Assembly (NCBI RefSeq): GCF_051860505.1
Contig: NZ_JBHYDX010000005.1
Location: 62,001 to 126,000 of the forward strand
Source of the DNA: Pannonibacter sp051860505
GTDB taxonomy: Bacteria; Pseudomonadota; Alphaproteobacteria; Rhizobiales; Stappiaceae
Reading direction: 5' to 3'
DNA length: 64,000 nucleotides
The position numbers were made by a program, and so were the translations under genes. The notes under the pieces are model-generated. The model saw only the letters and a program-made list of their open reading frames with translations. It was not told the origin of the DNA and made no database searches. The first letter of the stretch is position 1. Every line of letters begins with the position of its first letter. This document shows, in pieces, positions 59,540 to 64,000 of this stretch.

Positions 59540-60265
59540 ATGAGCGACGTTCTGGACATCTACAACATCATCCTCCTGGCACTGGCTGTTTTCGTGTTTT
59601 TCAAGCTGCGATCGGTCCTTGGCAAGCGGACGGGCAATGAACGGCCGCCATTTGATCCCTACTCCAAGCCGGCCCAGGACCGCGAGGATCGGGAAAAGGC
59701 ACCTGCGCAACGGGACAATGTCATTCCGTTGCCTGGCACGGCGACCGGTACTGAAAGCGATGAACCAGCCTCTGGCGAAGTTGTTCTCGACAAGGTTGCG
59801 CCGTCCGGAACAGCGTTGAACGCCGCATTGCGGCAGATCCTCTCGGCCGACCGCAGCTTTGAGCCAGAGCAGTTTCTGCAAGGCGCGCGTGCAGCTTATG
59901 AGATGATTGTCACGGCCTTCGCCGAAGGGGATCGCAAGACCTTGAAGCAACTCCTGTCGAAGGATGTCTTCGAGGGATTTGTGACGGCCATGAATGACCG
60001 TGAAACGCGCGGTGAAACGGTGGAATCGACCTTTGTTGGCATCAACAAGGCAGAAATCGTTGAAGCAGCCCTCAAGGGAACCACGGCCCAGGTGACCGTG
60101 CGGCTGCAGAGTGAACTGATCTCCGCGACCCGCGACCGGGACGGCCATGTGATCGATGGCGATCCGGCCAAAGTCAGCGAAGTCGTCGACATCTGGACCT
60201 TTGCGCGTGACACCAGCACCCGTGATCCGAACTGGAAACTGGTTGCCACCGAATCGGCGGAATGA
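59540..60265 (+). CDS. Tim44-like domain membrane protein
   Basis: The 241-residue protein starts with one membrane segment (IYNIILLALAVFVFFKLRSVLG), followed by a charged linker and, from about residue 95, a Tim44-like domain (FLQGARAAYEMIVTAFAEGDRK, SKDVFEGFVTAMNDRE, VDIWTFARDTSTRDPNWKLVA). The Tim44 domain of mitochondria binds the inner membrane and import channel; bacterial homologues lie at the inner membrane with unclear roles. The stop overlaps mltA by four bases. Confidence 0.9.
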   Translation: MSDVLDIYNIILLALAVFVFFKLRSVLGKRTGNERPPFDPYSKPAQDREDREKAPAQRDNVIPLPGTATGTESDEPASGEVVLDKVAPSGTALNAALRQILSADRSFEPEQFLQGARAAYEMIVTAFAEGDRKTLKQLLSKDVFEGFVTAMNDRETRGETVESTFVGINKAEIVEAALKGTTAQVTVRLQSELISATRDRDGHVIDGDPAKVSEVVDIWTFARDTSTRDPNWKLVATESAE

Positions 60266-61482
60266 AGCGAGTATTTTCACGCTTCGGCGCCTTGTTGATC
60301 CTTCTGACCGCCGCCCAGGGCTTTGCTCCGGGCGGCGCATTTGCAAAGCCGGAGAAGGCAGCGTCTGTGTCCGACGATCTGACATCACGCCTTTCTGCCG
60401 GGACCTTTGCCAACTTACCGGGCTGGGACCGGGATGACCATGCTGCAGCGCTGGCTGCCTTCCGTCGGTTTTGTTCCGCTGACAAGCCTGCGCAGCCATC
60501 TGCCGCGCTGACCGGGACGTTGCAGCGCAATATGCGGGCAGAACTCGATCAGATTTGCAGGGACGCTCCAAAGGCAGCATCAGGACCGGAGGCACGCGTC
60601 TTTTTCGAGCGCGCCTTTGTTCCTGCCCGGATATCCGGAGCCGGCTTTGTCACGGGGTATTATGAGCCGGAAGTCGACGGCTCCCGCAGCCCGTCGGCGG
60701 CCTTTGCGACGCCACTTTACCGTGCACCGCAAGGATTGACGCTGATTTCGGACAAAAACCGGCCGAAAGGCTGGCCCGCTGAAATCACGCATGGAGTCCG
60801 GCGTGGCAAGGCGCTCGAGGTCCTGCCTGACCGCCCTGCCATCATGAATGGCGCGCTCAAGGATCAGGATCTCGAACTGATCTGGTTGAAGAGCCCGGTC
60901 GATGCGTTTTTCGTGCATGTCCAGGGATCAGCCCGGGTCCGCCTCGAGGATGGATCGGTGATGCGTGTCGGCTATGCCGGCAAGACGGGGCATCCCTACA
61001 CGGCAATTGGCCGCGTTCTGGTCGAGGCCGGTGAAGGCTCGCCGGAGGATTTCACCATGGCGGGCTTGCGCAACTGGCTTCAGCGCAACCCGCAGCGGAT
61101 GGACTGGCTTTTTGGCCACAACCGCTCTTTCATCTTCTTCAGGGCCATCGAGGACATTGATCCGGAGGAAGGGCCGGTTGGCGCTGCAGGCCTGCCTTTG
61201 GTTGCCGGGCGCAGCATCGCCATGGACCATTCCCTGCACACTTACGGCATGCCGGTTTTTGTTGATGCCGATCTTGCCGACTCGGGGCTCACCGACCCTC
61301 GCTGGCAGCGTTTGATGATTGCTGACGATACGGGCTCGGCGATCAAGGGACCGGCGCGGGGCGACCTGTTCATCGGATCAGGGGCACAAGCCGGGACGAT
61401 AGCCGGCGCCGTGCGGCATCCGGCGTCAATGACACTGCTGTGGCCGCGAAAGCTGGCACATCTTCTGGGGCAGGGGTCGTGA
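60262..61482 (+). CDS. mltA: Membrane-bound lytic murein transglycosylase A
   Basis: MltA cleaves peptidoglycan between MurNAc and GlcNAc to leave 1,6-anhydroMurNAc. The 406-residue protein has a signal peptide (SRFGALLILLTAAQGFAPG) with no lipobox cysteine, the MltA domain (FVTGYYEPEVDGS, SPVDAFFVHVQGSARVRL, YAGKTGHPYTAIGRVLV) and the 3D domain with ADDTGSAIKGPARGDLFIG, where the catalytic aspartate sits. Coupled with the Tim44-like gene upstream and smr downstream by overlapping start/stop codons. Confidence 0.94.
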   Translation: MKRVFSRFGALLILLTAAQGFAPGGAFAKPEKAASVSDDLTSRLSAGTFANLPGWDRDDHAAALAAFRRFCSADKPAQPSAALTGTLQRNMRAELDQICRDAPKAASGPEARVFFERAFVPARISGAGFVTGYYEPEVDGSRSPSAAFATPLYRAPQGLTLISDKNRPKGWPAEITHGVRRGKALEVLPDRPAIMNGALKDQDLELIWLKSPVDAFFVHVQGSARVRLEDGSVMRVGYAGKTGHPYTAIGRVLVEAGEGSPEDFTMAGLRNWLQRNPQRMDWLFGHNRSFIFFRAIEDIDPEEGPVGAAGLPLVAGRSIAMDHSLHTYGMPVFVDADLADSGLTDPRWQRLMIADDTGSAIKGPARGDLFIGSGAQAGTIAGAVRHPASMTLLWPRKLAHLLGQGS

Positions 61483-62060
61483 GCGGGGGGCGCCGCCGCG
61501 GTCCGCGCAATCTGACAAGCGATGAGCGCGAGCTTTGGTCGAAAGTGGCTGCAAGCGCCAAGCCTCTCAAGTCAACGATCTGGACCCCGGAGGAACCGGC
61601 TGCCACGCCATCTCCCCTGACTGCCGAGGACAGTGCGGCCTCCAGGACACCGCCGGCAACTGAAACCGCGATGCGGCCGGCACCGGCCCCAAAAGGACCG
61701 CCGCCGCTGGCGCCGATCGAGCGCCGGGTTCGGCAGAAGGTTGTTCGAGGGCAACGCAGCATTGACGCACGCATCGACCTGCATGGCTTGACGCAGCATC
61801 AAGCGCATGACCGGCTGCGGTCTTTCCTGCATTTCGCCCAGCAGCAAGGCTATACATTCGTGCTGGTGATCACCGGCAAGGGCGGGGCAGGGGCGATGGC
61901 TGCCTATATGGATGAGCGCGGTATCCTGCGCCGCGTGGTGCCGCAATGGCTGGCCATGGCGGATCTCAGGACCATCGTTCTCGGCTTTGAGGAAGCACAT
62001 CTGACCCATGGCGGGTCCGGTGCCCTCTATGTGCGCCTGCGCAAGGCAAGGGACAACTAG
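61479..62060 (+). CDS. Smr domain protein
   Basis: The 193-residue protein starts at a GTG (61479) that overlaps the mltA stop (GTGA). A proline/alanine-rich N-terminal half is followed by a Smr domain with RIDLHGLTQHQAHDRLRSFLH (LDLHG-type motif), VLVITGKGG and HGGSGALYVRLRKAR. Smr domains nick DNA or RNA; the exact role of the alphaproteobacterial type is not known. An ATG at 61440 in the same frame would overlap mltA more deeply and is less likely. Confidence 0.9.
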   Translation: MSGGRRRGPRNLTSDERELWSKVAASAKPLKSTIWTPEEPAATPSPLTAEDSAASRTPPATETAMRPAPAPKGPPPLAPIERRVRQKVVRGQRSIDARIDLHGLTQHQAHDRLRSFLHFAQQQGYTFVLVITGKGGAGAMAAYMDERGILRRVVPQWLAMADLRTIVLGFEEAHLTHGGSGALYVRLRKARDN

Positions 62061-62074
62061 CAAGAGGGGCAGGC

Positions 62075-62446
62075 ATGACGCCGCTTGGGGCAAAACTGCG
62101 AGAGATGCGCGCCAAGCGCGGTGTTTCGCTGAAGGAGATGGCGGCCGGGCTTTCGGTTTCGAGCGCCTATCTCTCTGCACTTGAACATGGCAAGCGGGGT
62201 AAGCCGACCTGGTTTCTCGTGCAGCGCATCATCACCTATTTCAACGTTATCTGGGATGAGGCGGAGGAGATCCAGCGCCTTGCCGAAATGTCGGATCCGA
62301 AGGTGACGCTGGATACATCCGGCCTGGATCCCCGGGCAACCGAGCTGACCAATCTCCTGGAACGCAAGATCGGCGGACTGAGCGTGGAGTCGCTCGATCA
62401 TCTGCTGCATCAGCTAAGGGTCGTTGCCGCCCGAGACAATGTCTAG
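62075..62446 (+). CDS. XRE family transcriptional regulator
   Basis: The 123-residue protein has an N-terminal Cro/C1-type helix-turn-helix (LGAKLREMRAKRGVSLKEMAAGLSVSSAYLSALEHGKRGKPTW is its DNA-binding region, recognition helix near AYLSALEHG). The C-terminal half is helical and unassigned. It lies 14 bp after smr in the same direction, and the Tim44-mltA-smr-XRE order recurs in alphaproteobacteria. Confidence 0.9.
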   Translation: MTPLGAKLREMRAKRGVSLKEMAAGLSVSSAYLSALEHGKRGKPTWFLVQRIITYFNVIWDEAEEIQRLAEMSDPKVTLDTSGLDPRATELTNLLERKIGGLSVESLDHLLHQLRVVAARDNV

Positions 62447-62642
62447 CGTCCAGGCGCATCAAACGGGCTCCGCTCCGCCTTGCAGTCTTGTGCAGGCGCG
62501 GGATGGGACTATTGTCCTGCGAACAGCAAGCCGGTCCGGCGTTGTTGCATCACGCCTTCGAGATCCGCCATAGCCACTGGAATTCGACCGGAACCTGACG
62601 GAAATCAAAGCCTTTCAGACAGATAAGGATCCGCAAAGGACC

Positions 62643-64000
62643 ATGAGTTATCCCGCCTCCGATTTCGCCGACATGATCGACGCTGATGCCTTGCGGGCGA
62701 AGCTGACCAACCTGACAGCTGGCTACGACGGTCTGGGAACCGACATCAAGGTCCGCGCGGCGGCGCTGGCCGAGCTGAAGGCTGCCATGCGGGCTGGCCG
62801 CGAGGTGGCGCAGGGGCATCTCAACCGCGAGGGCGGCGGGCTCGCCTGCGCCCGCCGGCTCAGTCACCTGCAGGATGAACTCATTCGCGTCATCTATGAT
62901 TTCGCATTGGCGCATGTCTACCGCATCACCAACCCGTCGACCGCCGAACGCATGGCCGTGGTGGCCGTCGGTGGCTATGGCCGCGGTACGCTCGCCCCTG
63001 GTTCGGACGTCGACCTCCTGTTCCTGCTGCCCTACAAGCAGACACCCTGGGGCGAGCAGGTGGTGGAATATATCCTCTACATGCTCTGGGATCTTGGCCT
63101 GAAGGTGGGCCATGCGACCCGGAACCTGGAAGAGTGCATCCGTCTGTCCCGGTCTGACATGACCATCCGCACGGCAGTGCTGGAAGCGCGGTTCATCTGG
63201 GGCGAGGAAACCCTGTTCCGGGAGTTGCAGACAAAATTCGATACGGAAGTCGTGGCCGGCACCAGCTCGGACTTCATCGCCGCCAAGCTTGCCGAACGCG
63301 ACGAGCGACACAAGCGGCAGGGCATGTCGCGCTATCTGGTCGAGCCGAACATCAAGGAAGGCAAGGGCGGCCTACGTGACCTCAACACGCTGTTCTGGAT
63401 CGCCAAATATCACTATCGCGTACGCCGTCAGTCTGAACTTGTGTCGAAGGGCGTTCTGTCACGGGCTGAGTACAATCTCTTCGTCAAATGCGAAGACTTC
63501 CTCTGGGCCGTGCGCTGTCACCTGCACTATCTCACCGGTCGTCCTGAAGAGCGCCTGTCTTTTGATGTCCAGCGCGAGATCGCGATCCGCCTCGGCTATA
63601 CGCAACATCCAGGCCTCAAGGATGTCGAGCGTTTCATGAAGCACTATTTCCTTGTTGCCAAGGATGTGGGCGACCTGACGCGGATCCTGTGTTCGGCGTT
63701 GGAAGCCCAGCACGTGAAATCACCGCATGGCAACGGCTTTACCGGACTGATGCTGCGGCTGAAGGGACCTCGCGGCCCGTCTGCACAGCCGATCCGCGAG
63801 GCTCCCGGTTTCGTCGTCGAGAACGGCCGGATCAACGCCGCCAGCGACATGGTGTTCAAGGAGGATCCGGTCAACCTGATCCGGGTGTTCCAGGTTGCCG
63901 ATCGGCTCGACTACATCCTGCATCCCGAACTGATGCAGCTGATCCATCGCTCGCTGTCTCTGATCAACGTGGCCTTGCGTGACAATCCGGAAGCCAACCG
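62643..64000 (+). CDS. glnD: [Protein-PII] uridylyltransferase / uridylyl-removing enzyme GlnD (5' part)
   Basis: GlnD senses glutamine and adds or removes UMP on PII proteins. About 452 codons are visible without a stop; the rest lies beyond the right edge. The nucleotidyltransferase motif VVAVGGYGRGTLAPGSDVDLLFL is near residue 105, with the catalytic aspartates in DVD. NIKEGKGGLRDL near residue 240 is the second family motif. The HD and two ACT domains are expected further on. AAAGGA precedes the ATG at 62643. The 196-bp gap to the XRE gene shows no gene. Confidence 0.94.
   Translation, partial: MSYPASDFADMIDADALRAKLTNLTAGYDGLGTDIKVRAAALAELKAAMRAGREVAQGHLNREGGGLACARRLSHLQDELIRVIYDFALAHVYRITNPSTAERMAVVAVGGYGRGTLAPGSDVDLLFLLPYKQTPWGEQVVEYILYMLWDLGLKVGHATRNLEECIRLSRSDMTIRTAVLEARFIWGEETLFRELQTKFDTEVVAGTSSDFIAAKLAERDERHKRQGMSRYLVEPNIKEGKGGLRDLNTLFWIAKYHYRVRRQSELVSKGVLSRAEYNLFVKCEDFLWAVRCHLHYLTGRPEERLSFDVQREIAIRLGYTQHPGLKDVERFMKHYFLVAKDVGDLTRILCSALEAQHVKSPHGNGFTGLMLRLKGPRGPSAQPIREAPGFVVENGRINAASDMVFKEDPVNLIRVFQVADRLDYILHPELMQLIHRSLSLINVALRDNPEAN

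Overview
The window is a GC-rich alphaproteobacterial chromosome segment. The gene content points to Hyphomicrobiales (Rhizobiales), possibly a Stappia/Labrenzia-like marine lineage; the family-level guess is weak. Supporting features are an Irr-type Fur regulator next to fabA-fabB-fabI, a RegB/RegA (ActS/ActR, PrrB/PrrA) redox pair, an AccD that has lost its zinc ribbon, and the Caulobacter-like order hemE / origin / ppsR (DUF299) / maf / aroE / coaE / dnaQ. Almost all genes are recognisable housekeeping genes. There is no prophage, transposase, CRISPR array, rRNA or recognisable tRNA.

Region 1 (1-13 kb) is the chromosome origin and its segregation locus. To the left, parA (cut by the window edge), rsmG, mnmG, mnmE, a GNAT gene, rho, hemJ and hemE all read leftwards. 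To the right, ppsR, maf, aroE, coaE and dnaQ all read rightwards. Between hemE and ppsR lies a 431-bp gap (8644-9074) with DnaA-box-like 9-mers and a perfect TTAA-N7-TTAA CtrA-type site. About 4-8 kb to the left is a cluster of parS-like sequences built on TTCACGTGAA: five between mnmG and mnmE, one inside rsmG, and one upstream of mnmE.

Region 2 (13-31 kb) holds a D-2-hydroxyacid dehydrogenase, an SH3-domain secreted protein, the fabI/fabB/fabA unsaturated fatty acid set with irr, nth, a DUF2244 protein, a DUF2799 lipoprotein, an MFS transporter, mutS, the malic enzyme hybrid maeB, an AT-richer orphan gene, cysK, dut and a DODA-type dioxygenase. Two gaps (12.9-13.07 kb and 28.0-28.2 kb) carry related-looking GC-rich palindromic intergenic repeats.

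Region 3 (31-43 kb) holds folC-accD-trpA without trpB beside it, a TetR/SDR divergent pair with a perfect 12-bp palindrome between them, secB, regB-regA, a large secreted protein of unknown function and a Cache-domain chemoreceptor.

Region 4 (43-49 kb) is the late histidine operon, hisB - DUF2628 gene - hisH - hisA - hisF - hisE - coaA. It is interrupted between hisA and hisF by an oppositely oriented DUF3800 gene followed by a compact intergenic sequence that can fold into an H-type pseudoknot and hairpins. This is the best candidate for a little-described element: a DUF3800 gene with a cognate structured RNA.

Region 5 (49-64 kb) holds pyrF, creD, a divergent Lrp/AsnC regulator and class V aminotransferase, an Ada-like regulator/alkyltransferase without the N-terminal zinc domain, polA, an acyltransferase, fxsA, a Tim44-like / mltA / smr / XRE run, and the 5' part of glnD, cut by the right edge.
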